Under the pieces are notes generated by a model that saw only the letters and a list, made by a program, of their open reading frames with translations, ran no database searches and was not told the DNA's origin. Of a stretch of DNA of 64,000 nt, positions 18,866 to 27,961 are shown piece by piece. Position 1 is the stretch's first letter. Each line of letters begins with the position of its first letter. Origin of the DNA: Mariniphaga sp040772505 (lineage in GTDB: Bacteria; Bacteroidota; Bacteroidia; Bacteroidales; Prolixibacteraceae); contig JAXGYA010000001.1 in NCBI GenBank assembly GCA_040772505.1, positions 868,001 to 932,000 of the forward strand, given 5' to 3'. Position numbers and translations under genes: made by a program.

Positions 18866-19654
18866 ATGAGATCAAATTTTTTAAAAGTGCTGGTGTTCGC
18901 TGCAATCGTGAGTCTTGCATGCACAACAAAGGTGTCCGAATGGTTTCTTATTAATTCCGTTCCTGACAGATATCTTTTGGTTTATTATCACAACGGCGAT
19001 ATTCCGGAACCGGTTATCCGGCAAAATCAGGAATTGGAAAACCGGATAAGAGCTGCAAACATGCTTTTTAAATCGGTTCAAGAGAAAGAAATTGAAAAAC
19101 CTCACTATGCGCTCTATTATAATAACAGGCTGTTTTTTGAATATTCAGATTATGACGCACTCCAAAAAATTGAGCTCTCCCCAATGAGAACCGAAATCAT
19201 TTCGGAGCTCATGAACGGGAAGCTTGCCGTTATGGTTTACCTCAGAAGCGGTAATAAGGAAAAAGATGAAGCAGGCTTGCAGGTGCTGAAAAATACGATA
19301 GATAGTTCACATTACGGTAGCATCATATCCATTGTTGAACTGGACAGGAAAAGTGTTGAAGAGAAGCATTTTGTGTCGCTGCTGCTCAATGTGGAAAGTG
19401 ATTTGAAATATATTCACGAGCCGATGCTGTTTGGAGTTTTTGGGCGGTTCAGGGCACTTGAGCCGCTGCTTGCAAAAGGCATTTCAGAAGAAAACATAAA
19501 CCTGATGATTGATTTCCTCAGTGCGGATTGCAGCTGTTTGATTAAAGACAACCTTCCGGGTATCAGCATTTTGAGTGAAGCTGACTGGGAGGAGCCAAAG
19601 CCTGCATTGATCAATAAAATACTCGAAGAAAAACCATTTCTTGTCCATCACTAA
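18866..19654 (+). CDS. Lipoprotein of unknown function with CxC motif
   Basis: 262 aa; lipobox SLAC with the lipidated Cys at residue 19, so an envelope lipoprotein. The middle (AVMVYLRSGNKEKDEAGLQVLKNTI...IISIVELDRKS) has an alternating strand/helix pattern that recalls a thioredoxin-like fold, but no CxxC is at the expected place. Near the C-terminus is a CxC pair (C222/C224, SADCSCLI). I do not recognise a family. It lies 59 bp after the PQQ protein and ends directly at the start of the next small gene, so it is part of the operon and may deliver or receive the same ligand as the permease. Confidence 0.7.
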   Translation: MRSNFLKVLVFAAIVSLACTTKVSEWFLINSVPDRYLLVYYHNGDIPEPVIRQNQELENRIRAANMLFKSVQEKEIEKPHYALYYNNRLFFEYSDYDALQKIELSPMRTEIISELMNGKLAVMVYLRSGNKEKDEAGLQVLKNTIDSSHYGSIISIVELDRKSVEEKHFVSLLLNVESDLKYIHEPMLFGVFGRFRALEPLLAKGISEENINLMIDFLSADCSCLIKDNLPGISILSEADWEEPKPALINKILEEKPFLVHH

Positions 19655-19885
19655 ATGCAACAGGATTCTTTATTACATAATGATTCTCTTGAAGCAAGGT
19701 CCTTGCCCAAATGGCTTACCGACCAGCGCGACGGGCTGAACACCTACCAGCCGGAGATAAGAGTGATGAAAGATGACCGTTCGCTCACTGTTTCAATGAT
19801 TTCAACCGGAATTTTTATTTTCCTTACAATCCTTGTTTTAACAATATATTTTCATTTGAAAAACAAAAAAGCACATAAAAAATGA
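19655..19885 (+). CDS. Small single-pass membrane protein
   Basis: 76 aa. A polar N-terminal half with no signal peptide is followed by one transmembrane helix (VSMISTGIFIFLTILVLTIYF) and a basic tail (HLKNKKAHKK). Its ATG abuts the stop of the lipoprotein gene and its stop overlaps the permease start by 4 bp, so translation of the three genes is coupled. That tight packing is the main evidence that it is real. Probably an accessory subunit of the ABC transporter encoded next; no family recognised. Confidence 0.7.
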   Translation: MQQDSLLHNDSLEARSLPKWLTDQRDGLNTYQPEIRVMKDDRSLTVSMISTGIFIFLTILVLTIYFHLKNKKAHKK

Positions 19886-21048
19886 ATCCTGTAAAATTGG
19901 TGATTAAAGAGCTTCTCTTTCGCAGGGTCAGCTCCTTTGTGATTTTGCTGACGGTGATTGTAGCAAGTACTGTTTCGGTGGCTGTATATACGTTAAGTAA
20001 AGCCAGTGAAAACGAAACACGAAAAATCATGCGCGAGCAGGGCTTGAATCTTTATATTTTTCCAAAGGGAACCAATCTGATTGATTTTTTTGCTGTTAAT
20101 GACATGCAAACTTTCCCGGACAGCTATGTGGACACTTTAGCTGAATCCAAAACTTTTGATGCCGTGCGCCACCTGACCGGAATGCTTCAGGTGAAGTATC
20201 CTGACTGGATTGACCCCAACGGCTCACGCCATCAGATTTTAGTGGTTGGCTATAAAGATGAAGCGATGCAGCGGTATTTGCCCAGACAGCAAATCATGGG
20301 ATATGATGTGGTTCCCGGAACAGTACATGTGGGCTCACTGCTTTCCAAGAATATTCCGGAGGGTGAATCATTCAGAATTAAGGATAAAGACGGAATTGAA
20401 CGTGAATTTAAGATTGCTAAACGCTTTGAAGAAGGCAAGGGTATGCTTGATCAGGGAGCTGCATTTTATTTAGGCGATTTGCAGGAACTGTTGGGAATGG
20501 AAGGGCAAATCAACAAAATTGAAGCGCTTGGCTGCGTTTGCCACGATGGACGAATAAATAATGCAAGACAGCAGGTACAGGAAATTTTTTCTGACCTCGA
20601 AGTAACCGAAATTGGAAGCATTGCTGATGCCCGCGAAAACCAGCGGCTGATGATGAATAAATACGGTTCATTTCTTATTCCCTTTGTGATGCTGGCAGCT
20701 TTGCTAATATCCGGATTTCTGTTTTATTCCAATGTTACAGCCCGCCGCTACGAAATTGGAATTCTCATAGCCACCGGGAAAAGTAAATTCTTCATTTCCC
20801 TGATTATTCTGCTAAAAGCCTTTGTTTTAGGAGTAGCAGGAAGTATTGCCGGCTTTTTTATTGGCTCTCTGATTGCCAAATATTTTGGTATGGAAATTTT
20901 TAAATTTACTGCAATGTCTATCAAACCGCTTTGGCCTCTGCTTGGCTACTCCATTGCAATTTTTCCGGTTCTGTGGATGTTGTCAAGCTGGATACCAGCT
21001 CTTTTAGCTACACAAATAGACGCTGCCAGAACGCTTAGTCAGGAATAG
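19882..21048 (+). CDS. ABC transporter permease, FtsX/MacB-like, with CxC motif
   Basis: 388-aa inner-membrane permease. The N-terminal helix (SFVILLTVIVASTVSVAVYTL) is followed by a large periplasmic domain of about 240 residues and three C-terminal helices (LIPFVMLAALLISGFLFY; LKAFVLGVAGSIAGFFIGSLI; LWPLLGYSIAIFPVLWML), the standard MacB/LolC/FtsX topology. The cytoplasmic coupling region is visible at RRYEIGILIATGKSKFFI. The periplasmic domain contains C218/C220 (ALGCVCHDG). It partners with the ATPase at 21065, 16 bp downstream. FtsX-type systems usually move lipids, peptides or act as mechanotransmitters rather than import small molecules. Confidence 0.88.
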   Translation: MNPVKLVIKELLFRRVSSFVILLTVIVASTVSVAVYTLSKASENETRKIMREQGLNLYIFPKGTNLIDFFAVNDMQTFPDSYVDTLAESKTFDAVRHLTGMLQVKYPDWIDPNGSRHQILVVGYKDEAMQRYLPRQQIMGYDVVPGTVHVGSLLSKNIPEGESFRIKDKDGIEREFKIAKRFEEGKGMLDQGAAFYLGDLQELLGMEGQINKIEALGCVCHDGRINNARQQVQEIFSDLEVTEIGSIADARENQRLMMNKYGSFLIPFVMLAALLISGFLFYSNVTARRYEIGILIATGKSKFFISLIILLKAFVLGVAGSIAGFFIGSLIAKYFGMEIFKFTAMSIKPLWPLLGYSIAIFPVLWMLSSWIPALLATQIDAARTLSQE

Positions 21049-21064
21049 AAGATAAATTAATCAT

Positions 21065-21709
21065 ATGCTGAAAATCAACAAAATAGTAAAAAAATATAAA
21101 AAGAACGAAACCATCTTTACAGCCCTTGAAGATGTATCTTTTCAAGTTGAAAAAGGGGAGTTTATTGCTGTTGTCGGTCCAAGCGGTTCAGGAAAATCAA
21201 CATTACTTCATACAATTGGCGGATTAATTCGTCCCGATTCGGGACAAATTCTGTTTAACGGGAATGATGTCTATTCCCTTAAACGACGAGAACTGGATTT
21301 GTATCGGAAAAATCATGTGGGATTTGTGTTTCAGCAATTTCACCTGATGCCTTACCTTACAGTATCTCAGAATATTAAGATGGTATGTGCCGAAAGAAAT
21401 GACACTCAGAAAATAGAGAGCTATCTTGAAAAATGCTCGGTTTTGCCTTTGAAAAACAAATATCCAGATGAGCTCAGTGTTGGAGAAAAGCAGCGTGTTG
21501 CATTTATCCGCGCCATCATCACAAAGCCTGACATTCTTCTTGCAGACGAACCGACAGGAAATCTTGATCCGGAAAACAGCCGCATTTTAATATCACTGAT
21601 AAAGGATTTTAACCGGGAAGGCGGCACCGTCCTTTTAGTATCCCATGATCCTGGGGTATCTGAATCTGCATCCCGCCAAATTAAACTTCGTGCAGGAAAA
21701 CTTCAATAA
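21065..21709 (+). CDS. ABC transporter ATP-binding protein (MacB/LolD type)
   Basis: 214-aa ATPase that would energise the FtsX-like permease. Walker A is GPSGSGKST (about residues 37-45), the Q-loop FVFQQFHLMPYL, the signature reads LSVGEKQR (a Val in place of the usual Gly), Walker B ILLADEPTGNLD and the switch His in LLVSHD. Length fits a stand-alone LolD/FtsE-type subunit. It lies 16 bp after the permease and 35 bp before the TonB receptor. Confidence 0.92.
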   Translation: MLKINKIVKKYKKNETIFTALEDVSFQVEKGEFIAVVGPSGSGKSTLLHTIGGLIRPDSGQILFNGNDVYSLKRRELDLYRKNHVGFVFQQFHLMPYLTVSQNIKMVCAERNDTQKIESYLEKCSVLPLKNKYPDELSVGEKQRVAFIRAIITKPDILLADEPTGNLDPENSRILISLIKDFNREGGTVLLVSHDPGVSESASRQIKLRAGKLQ

Positions 21710-21744
21710 TCAATTTTTAGCTACAATTTTTAATTTTATATCAA

Positions 21745-23979
21745 ATGAGAAAATCATTTCATTTCATTATTGTATTTACATCTCTTCTGTTTTTTTCTCA
21801 AGTACTATTTTCGCAGCAGTATTACAGTGTTAAAGGATCTGTTTTTGATGTTGAAACCCGGGAACCAATCCCCAATGCAAATCTGGTGATTCTCAACACA
21901 CAAACAGGAACCAGTTCAGATGCTGTCGGGCAGTTCGAACTTCGGCTAACTGCCGGGAAACACATTATCCGTGTGAGCTCTGTAGGTTTTTCGGACAAGG
22001 AAATTTCCATAAATGTTCCTGTTACATCTGCTGAATCGCTGAGTATTACACTAAAACCGGCAAAACACGAAATTGGCGGTGTAGATGTGTTTGGCAGCTA
22101 TTTCCTTCCCGACAGAGATACTTCGGTGAACAGAATACCGGCATCAATTCTGCCGTCGATGACAACCGTCAGCACTCTTGAAATTGAAAAACAGGGCGCT
22201 GTTACTCTGGTTGATGCACTGAAATATGTTCCGGGCGGCTGGACGGAAACCCGTGGCAGGAAAACAAAATCTTTTTTCACAATAAGGGGACAAAAATATC
22301 CTTATCCGGATTATTCCATCAATGGAATCTGGCAAAAAGAGTTTGAAGAAACCGGATATTTCCTTTCTGCGCTCGACATTGAATCGGTTGAGATTGTCCG
22401 GTCAAGCAGTGCGCTGGTTAAGGGGCTGTCAGGAATTACAGGAGTTGTGGATGTGAAAACCAAAAGGGCTGAGCGCGAAACTGTTTCGTTGCTTGCCAAA
22501 TACGGCGAATTGAATAACTATTTTACCAACCTGCAATACGGTAATAAAATCAATGATGTTTCTTTTAACACCTCGGTTGCCCTTTTTGGAACTGACGGAC
22601 CTAAAGAGAAGAATGGAAAAGAACAGATTGGGAATTTCCACGGAAATCTCGACTGGAAAATCAGCAATAAAGTCAAGCTTTTTGCCGGAGCAACCTATAT
22701 CAGCGGATTGCGCCAGCTCGTTAGCATTGATAAGGAATCAGGAACTCCAAATCTTGTAAACAGGATTGAAAAATATGATCCTGTGCGCACACTTCTAAGC
22801 TATGCAAAACTTAATTATTACGGGAAAAGTGGCTCAGAAACTGAGCTGCAAACCAATTTGGCTTTGAGAAACGTAGATTTTTCAAATTACAATATTTCCC
22901 AGGAAAAAGAGGAGTGGCATAAGGAAAATGATTGGGAATATGGTATAAATATCTTGCACAATCAGCCGCTGACCAAAACAAATACCCTGCGTGTTGGCGC
23001 TCTCTATAATCATTGGGTGGCTCCTGAAGGAAAAAGGTATTATGTGGGCAACAAATGCGATGTTCACACCTTTTCCGGTGTCTTGACCGATGAACAGAAA
23101 GTCGGAAAATTTCAGTTTGATGCCGGACTTCGGCTGATTAGTGGCTACATAGCAGAGTGGGGTGGTTTTGGCATTGAAGGGAGTGCTGCTGGATTTGGGA
23201 ATGTTGAGCCGATAAAAAATCAGGCTGCTCCGCTTGAGTGGCAGTCGGTGCTGGGGGCTTCATATATCATGTCGGGTACCTCATCCTTGCACTATAATTT
23301 TTCGGGCGGAACCATTGCGCCGCGTAAAGGAAGCCTTAATAATGAAGGTGAAAGCCCTGAAAATGAAGGGCGCTTTCAACACGACCTTGGTTTTCGTTAC
23401 AAAACCAAAAACCGTAGTGAGTTTTCTGTAAGCGCATTTTTAGCTCAAAGGAACAACGCCATCGACTTTAGCGGGGAGACCGTCATAACTGAAGGCGACT
23501 TTGAAATGGAACTTTACGAAAATGTGGATAAGCGAAGCTACGGAGTAGAAATGTCTGCAAAATTTAATGTTCCGGCGCTGCACAGTTATATTTTCGGAAA
23601 TGCATTGCTGATGAAGGCTGAAAAGGAGTTGAACGGCAAGATGACTGAAGATGAACAATTGCCAAAAGTAGTTTTGAATACCGGATTATATTTTGATTAT
23701 CATCACTTTGATGCCAATGTTTTTGTTAATTATACTGGTGCATATGTGAATAACCGTTTTGTAAATAAAAACTGGATAAACCAGCACGGAGACTTTGGTC
23801 TTGGGGATTTTATCTCTGCCGACGCCACAGTAGGTTATACTTTTACGAGGCGAATTACGGCGCGGCTTTTCGCTGAAGTAAAAAACATTCTGAATAAAAA
23901 CTACATGACTGTCGCCGGGTATCCCGACCAGGGACGGCTGTTTCAGGCAGGTATAAAAATTACCAGTATGTCAAAATAA
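21745..23979 (+). CDS. TonB-dependent outer-membrane receptor
   Basis: 744-aa receptor. Signal peptide to about FSQQ (residue 25), then a carboxypeptidase-regulatory-like domain (YSVKGSVFDVETREPIPNAN), a plug domain (TLVDALKYVPGGWTETRG; FTIRGQKYPYPDYSINGIW) and a 22-strand-type barrel ending FQAGIKITSM. It is of the classic siderophore/metal-complex receptor size rather than the ~1000-aa SusC type, so uptake of a small ligand is more likely than of an oligosaccharide. Last gene of the operon; no SusD follows. What it imports, if anything, is probably linked to the CxC proteins upstream (inference). Confidence 0.9.
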   Translation: MRKSFHFIIVFTSLLFFSQVLFSQQYYSVKGSVFDVETREPIPNANLVILNTQTGTSSDAVGQFELRLTAGKHIIRVSSVGFSDKEISINVPVTSAESLSITLKPAKHEIGGVDVFGSYFLPDRDTSVNRIPASILPSMTTVSTLEIEKQGAVTLVDALKYVPGGWTETRGRKTKSFFTIRGQKYPYPDYSINGIWQKEFEETGYFLSALDIESVEIVRSSSALVKGLSGITGVVDVKTKRAERETVSLLAKYGELNNYFTNLQYGNKINDVSFNTSVALFGTDGPKEKNGKEQIGNFHGNLDWKISNKVKLFAGATYISGLRQLVSIDKESGTPNLVNRIEKYDPVRTLLSYAKLNYYGKSGSETELQTNLALRNVDFSNYNISQEKEEWHKENDWEYGINILHNQPLTKTNTLRVGALYNHWVAPEGKRYYVGNKCDVHTFSGVLTDEQKVGKFQFDAGLRLISGYIAEWGGFGIEGSAAGFGNVEPIKNQAAPLEWQSVLGASYIMSGTSSLHYNFSGGTIAPRKGSLNNEGESPENEGRFQHDLGFRYKTKNRSEFSVSAFLAQRNNAIDFSGETVITEGDFEMELYENVDKRSYGVEMSAKFNVPALHSYIFGNALLMKAEKELNGKMTEDEQLPKVVLNTGLYFDYHHFDANVFVNYTGAYVNNRFVNKNWINQHGDFGLGDFISADATVGYTFTRRITARLFAEVKNILNKNYMTVAGYPDQGRLFQAGIKITSMSK

Positions 23980-24074
23980 CTATTTTGAGCAGGCGTGGGC
24001 AGCGGATCCGCGCCTTGTTTTAAAGTAGGTGGTTGAGGCACGAAGCCGGAGGATTAAGATCAATCCCCCTAAAT

Positions 24075-24092
24075 CCCCCTTCGCCAAGGGGG
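24075..24092 (+). terminator. GC hairpin downstream of TonB receptor operon
   Basis: CCCCCTT and AAGGGGG form a perfect 7-bp stem around a 4-base loop (CGCC), about 95 bp after the receptor stop and preceded by a second CCCCCT run at 24065. There is no T-tract directly after it, so it may be a repeat or a transcript-stabilising hairpin rather than a true terminator. Confidence 0.35.
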
Positions 24093-24204
24093 ACGAGCTT
24101 TGATGAGACCTTCAGACTCAAAAATAGCAGAAATTTACCGCTATAATTGTTCGTTATCGCTTATTTGATATTTTTTTGTTTTAAAAGCTAAAAGAAGAAA
24201 AGGT

Positions 24205-24266
24205 CACAGTGTTACACGGGGATAGTTCACTGAGTTACACTGTGAAAAACACTGTGCTACACTGTG
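24205..24266. repeat. Cluster of ACACTGTG/CACAGTGT octamers
   Basis: CACAGTGT at 24205-24212 and its reverse complement ACACTGTG at 24237-24244, 24249-24256 and 24259-24266. The first can pair with any of the other three, giving alternative stems. Confidence 0.6.
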
Positions 24267-24441
24267 AGCTAAAAGAAAAGTTCATAAAGTTGGCACTTTT
24301 CAACTTTCCACCTTTTGAACCACACAGGTCACATAGTATTTTTTAAAACTTTACTATTCCGTTCTATTGTGTCTATTTTGGTTTTTATTTTCAACTATCA
24401 CTCATCTTTCATCATCCAAAAATTTCACGCAAAGACGTCAA

Positions 24442-24469
24442 ATCAGCTATCAGCTATCAGCCATCAGCA
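24442..24469. repeat. ATCAGCN heptamer tandem repeat
   Basis: Four heptamers in a row: ATCAGCT, ATCAGCT, ATCAGCC, ATCAGCA. Same period as the larger array 57 bp downstream. Confidence 0.6.
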
Positions 24470-24525
24470 CATCAACAAATTCTCCTCTCATAATTTCTCA
24501 TCTCTCACTATTTCAGGACTAGACA

Positions 24526-24595
24526 CACCTCTCACCTCTCACCTCTCACCTCTCACCTCTCATCTCTCATCTCTCATCTCTCATCTCTAATCTCT
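24526..24595. repeat. CACCTCT/CATCTCT heptamer tandem array (10 units)
   Basis: Ten perfect-register heptamers: five CACCTCT, then four CATCTCT, then one AATCTCT. The blocks of identical units suggest growth by slippage. It lies about 180 bp before the start codon of the phosphatase fusion gene. The 7-bp period recalls short tandemly repeated sequences described in cyanobacteria, but the unit differs. Confidence 0.8.
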
Positions 24596-24774
24596 AATGT
24601 CAACATTCGGTATTCTTCATTCATCATTCTCTCTTTCATTTGAAACTTTACTTAATTATTATTGGCATTTATTTTAGAAAAGACTATTATTGTTTTTGAA
24701 AGAGAAACTCAATAGAGTTCAACAATTTTTGCAATGCTTACGAACACTAATTTTATTCAGTTTAAATAAAAACC

Positions 24775-26628
24775 ATGAAGAAACCGCTGCTAATTATTTT
24801 TGTTTTTTTCCTTTCTGTGATTAATGTCCAATCTCAGATTTTTTCGCAACGCGAAAACACACTTCGTTTGATGTGCTACAATATTCATCATGGAGAAGGA
24901 ATGGATGAGGTGATGGATATTGAGAGAATCGGTAATTTGATAATGGAAGTTAGTCCCGAAGTGGTTGGTTTGCAGGAGATTGATAGTGTTGTGAACAGAA
25001 GCGGCAATATTGATATTATGAAGTTGCTTGGGGAACAGACAGGAATGTATGCAACTTTTGGCTTTTCGATTTATCACGACGGAGGAAAATACGGAAACGG
25101 AATGCTGACCCGCGAAAAACCGGTAGCAGTGAGAAAAATTCCACTTCCGGGCGCTTCTGAAGCACGCACGGCACTTATTGTTGAACTCGACCGGTATGTG
25201 GTGGTCAACACCCATTTGTCGTTAACCAACGAGGAGCGGGTAGAGTCTGTTAAGATTATTACGGAAGCCGTTAAGGAATATGATAAACCGGTTTTTCTGA
25301 TGGGCGATTTGAATGCAACGCCCGACTCGGAACCCATTAAATATTTACAAAACGACTGGGAAATACTCTCCAATCCGGCAGCTCACACTTTCCCTTCCGG
25401 AGAACCTAATGTAACAATTGATTATGTTTTAGGCTATAAAGCAAAAGGTGAAACTTATGCAAAATTTCGTGCCCATGTGATTGAAGAAAGAATTGCTTCA
25501 GACCACCGCCCTTTGTTTGTGGATGTCAGAATAAAAACTCCCGCTTCACAGGTGATGCGCACTATTCCATATTTGCAAAATCCCGGGAAAAATGAAATGA
25601 CCATTATGTGGCTCACCAACGTGCCGGCACGCAGTTGGGTGGAATACGGAACCGAACCCAATAACTTAAAACGTGCACGCACTTTTCTGGAAGGTGAAAT
25701 GGTTGCCAACAATAAAATTAACCGTATTCATCTTGCGGATTTAAAACCGGGCACCAAATATTATTACCGTGCAGTTTCACAGGAAATAACACGATACTCA
25801 AGTTATTACAAGGAATTTGGAGACACCGTCAAAACCGCACTGAAATCATTTACTACATGGAGTGATGATGTTCGGGATTTTCGGGTGATTGTTTACAACG
25901 ACATTCACAGCAATATGAAAATGTTTGAAAAACTTCACTCACTGATAGAAGACAAACCGTATGATCTGGTAATTTTTAATGGTGATTGTTTTGATGATGT
26001 GGAGGTTGAAAATGATATTGTCGGGCGGCTTTTAGCCTATACATCCAAAATTAAAAGCGATGAAGTTTCGTCTATATTTATTCGCGGCAATCACGAAACA
26101 CGCGGCGAATACTCACAGCATTTATGGGATTATTTAGGCAGAATGGGCGGTAAATCATACAGCGCTTTTTCATTGGGCGACACCCGTTTTGTGCTGCTGG
26201 ATTGCGGAGAAGACAAACCCGACGACCATTGGGTTTACTACGATATGAACGATTTTACACGGCACCGGCTTAAGCAGGCTGAATTTTTAAAGGAAGAACT
26301 GAAATCCAAAGCTTTTAGAAAAGCCAGGAAACGCATATTGATTCACCATATTCCCATTTTTGGAAGAAGAGCCGGCAGTTTTAATCCCTGTGGCGACTTA
26401 TGGGCGCCGGTTCTTGAAAAAGCATCGTTCAATGTTTCCCTGAATGCGCATACTCATCGCCATCAGGTGATAGAAAAAGGTGAAGCGGGAAATAACTTTC
26501 CTGTAATCATTGGGGGCAGCAATAAGGAACCTCACGGGACGGTAATGGTGCTTGAGAAAAAAGGCGATTCTCTAAGGCTGGAGGTATTGAATGCTGCCGG
26601 AGAAAAATTGATTGAAAGTGAATTGTAA
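24775..26628 (+). CDS. Secreted endonuclease/exonuclease/phosphatase domain fused to purple-acid-phosphatase-like metallophosphoesterase
   Basis: 617-aa exported fusion. Signal peptide ends near NVQSQ (residue 21). Residues about 28-262 are an EEP domain (MCYNIHHGEGMD; VVGLQEIDS; FLMGDLNATPDSEP; ASDHRPLFVDV), a fold that cleaves phosphodiesters in DNA, inositides or sphingomyelin. Residues about 268-360 resemble the fibronectin-like N-domain of purple acid phosphatases (MTIMWLTNVPARSWVEYG). About 375-610 is a metallophosphoesterase with VYNDIHSN, FNGDCFDD, RGNHETRGEY, HHIPIFG and NAHTHRHQ, all metal ligands present. Both enzymes look intact, so a two-step phosphate-scavenging role in the periplasm is plausible (inference). 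Single gene. Confidence 0.87.
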   Translation: MKKPLLIIFVFFLSVINVQSQIFSQRENTLRLMCYNIHHGEGMDEVMDIERIGNLIMEVSPEVVGLQEIDSVVNRSGNIDIMKLLGEQTGMYATFGFSIYHDGGKYGNGMLTREKPVAVRKIPLPGASEARTALIVELDRYVVVNTHLSLTNEERVESVKIITEAVKEYDKPVFLMGDLNATPDSEPIKYLQNDWEILSNPAAHTFPSGEPNVTIDYVLGYKAKGETYAKFRAHVIEERIASDHRPLFVDVRIKTPASQVMRTIPYLQNPGKNEMTIMWLTNVPARSWVEYGTEPNNLKRARTFLEGEMVANNKINRIHLADLKPGTKYYYRAVSQEITRYSSYYKEFGDTVKTALKSFTTWSDDVRDFRVIVYNDIHSNMKMFEKLHSLIEDKPYDLVIFNGDCFDDVEVENDIVGRLLAYTSKIKSDEVSSIFIRGNHETRGEYSQHLWDYLGRMGGKSYSAFSLGDTRFVLLDCGEDKPDDHWVYYDMNDFTRHRLKQAEFLKEELKSKAFRKARKRILIHHIPIFGRRAGSFNPCGDLWAPVLEKASFNVSLNAHTHRHQVIEKGEAGNNFPVIIGGSNKEPHGTVMVLEKKGDSLRLEVLNAAGEKLIESEL

Positions 26629-26713
26629 CAATTTGGTAAAATGACAAAGATGTAATCATTGTAAATAATTTAAATTTACGAGGAAAAATTCTAAAAATTT
26701 ATAAATTTGTGAA

Positions 26714-27961
26714 ATGAAGTATGTCGATTATTCTTGGGATTTTAGAAGTGCAAACACAAAGCAAGGCACACATTGTTTTCATGCATATCCTGCGATGATG
26801 ATACCACAAATTGCTGAAAAGATTCTATCAAAATATGCAAAAGGAAGTGAAACACTGTTTGATCCTTATTGTGGAACAGGTACTTCATTGGTAGAAGCCA
26901 ACATTAAAGGGATTAATGCCATTGGAACTGACTTAAATCCTTTAGCAAGACTAATTGCAAAAGCTAAGACAACTGTACTTGATTTGCAGATTTTAGACCT
27001 ATACCTTAAAGATTTCAATGATTTTGCTTTTCAATTTCGGTTTGGTATAAAAAACAATTATAGTTCTGTTGTTTTACCAAAATTTCAGAATATTGATTTT
27101 TGGTTTGATGAAAATACAACAAAAAAACTGGCATTTATTAAATCATTTATTGAAAATATTCAGCATGATGGAGTAAGACAGTTTTTTCTTACTGCTTTTT
27201 CAGAAACAATTAGGGAATCATCATTTACAAAGAAAAGTGAATTTAAACTTATCCGGATGCCTGAAGTGAAAAGAGAAAAATTTAGTCCGGATAGTTTTGG
27301 TATTATTCTATCAAAACTCATCAGAAACAAGCAAGGGCTAATAGAATTTTCAAATTCCAAGAAAAATAACGCAATTTCAAAGATTAGAGATTTTAATTCC
27401 GTTAACAATATTCCGAGAAATGAAATTGAAGACAACAGCATTGATATAGTTTTAACATCTCCACCATATGGAGATTCCCGGACTACAGTTGCTTATGGGC
27501 AATATTCGCGTCTTTCAAACCAATGGTTAGGAATTGAAAATGCAAATCAAATAGATAATAAACTGATGGGTGGCAAAAAATCAACTGATGAGAAAATAAC
27601 CTGTTCTCAAAATTTGAATAATACAATAGAGAAAATTGCAAAAAAAGATGAAAAAAGAGCAAGTGAGGTTTTATCTTTTTTTGTTGATTATAAAAAGTCT
27701 ATCGATAATGTTTCAAAAAAAATAAAATCAGAAAAATATGCTTGCTACGTGGTTGGAAATAGAACAGTAAAGGGAGTTCAAATTCCAATGGATGAGATAA
27801 CTAAAGATTTTTTTAAATCAAATGGGTTTTATCATACTGAAACGATAATTAGAAACATACCCAATAAAAGAATGCCTTCAGAAAATTCACCTTCCAATAT
27901 TGTTGGTAAAAAAGCTGCAACAATGAAGCATGAGTATATTGTTATAATGAAAAAGGAATAA
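26714..27961 (+). CDS. Type II DNA methyltransferase (probable N4-cytosine)
   Basis: 415-aa modification enzyme. The SAM-binding motif reads FDPYCGTGTSLVEA (residues 49-62) followed by GTDLNPLARLIA, and the catalytic motif is TSPPYGD (248-254). Motif order is catalytic after SAM-binding, and a TSPPY form is common in N4-cytosine enzymes, which fits the linked MvaI/BcnI-type nuclease; N6-adenine activity cannot be excluded. Its stop codon directly touches the nuclease start. The pair is strikingly AT-rich and lysine/asparagine-heavy against its neighbours, a sign of transfer. Confidence 0.88.
   Translation: MKYVDYSWDFRSANTKQGTHCFHAYPAMMIPQIAEKILSKYAKGSETLFDPYCGTGTSLVEANIKGINAIGTDLNPLARLIAKAKTTVLDLQILDLYLKDFNDFAFQFRFGIKNNYSSVVLPKFQNIDFWFDENTTKKLAFIKSFIENIQHDGVRQFFLTAFSETIRESSFTKKSEFKLIRMPEVKREKFSPDSFGIILSKLIRNKQGLIEFSNSKKNNAISKIRDFNSVNNIPRNEIEDNSIDIVLTSPPYGDSRTTVAYGQYSRLSNQWLGIENANQIDNKLMGGKKSTDEKITCSQNLNNTIEKIAKKDEKRASEVLSFFVDYKKSIDNVSKKIKSEKYACYVVGNRTVKGVQIPMDEITKDFFKSNGFYHTETIIRNIPNKRMPSENSPSNIVGKKAATMKHEYIVIMKKE

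Larger units (their letters stand above)
23980..24774. other. Non-coding, repeat-rich intergenic region
   Basis: About 800 bp between the TonB receptor and the phosphatase fusion with no convincing gene. It holds a GC-rich hairpin, a cluster of ACACTGTG octamers and two different heptamer tandem arrays, each listed separately. Long runs of C/T and A/T dominate, and the only open frame across the heptamers translates into a monotonous TSHLSPL repeat, which is not protein-like. Confidence 0.75.

Noticed and set aside
24315..24590. 91-codon plus-strand frame with a TSHLSPL repeat
   Set aside because: The product is a by-product of the heptamer DNA array and has no start-site context.
24442..24595. 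CRISPR array
   Set aside because: Units are 7 bp without spacers, and no cas genes are nearby.
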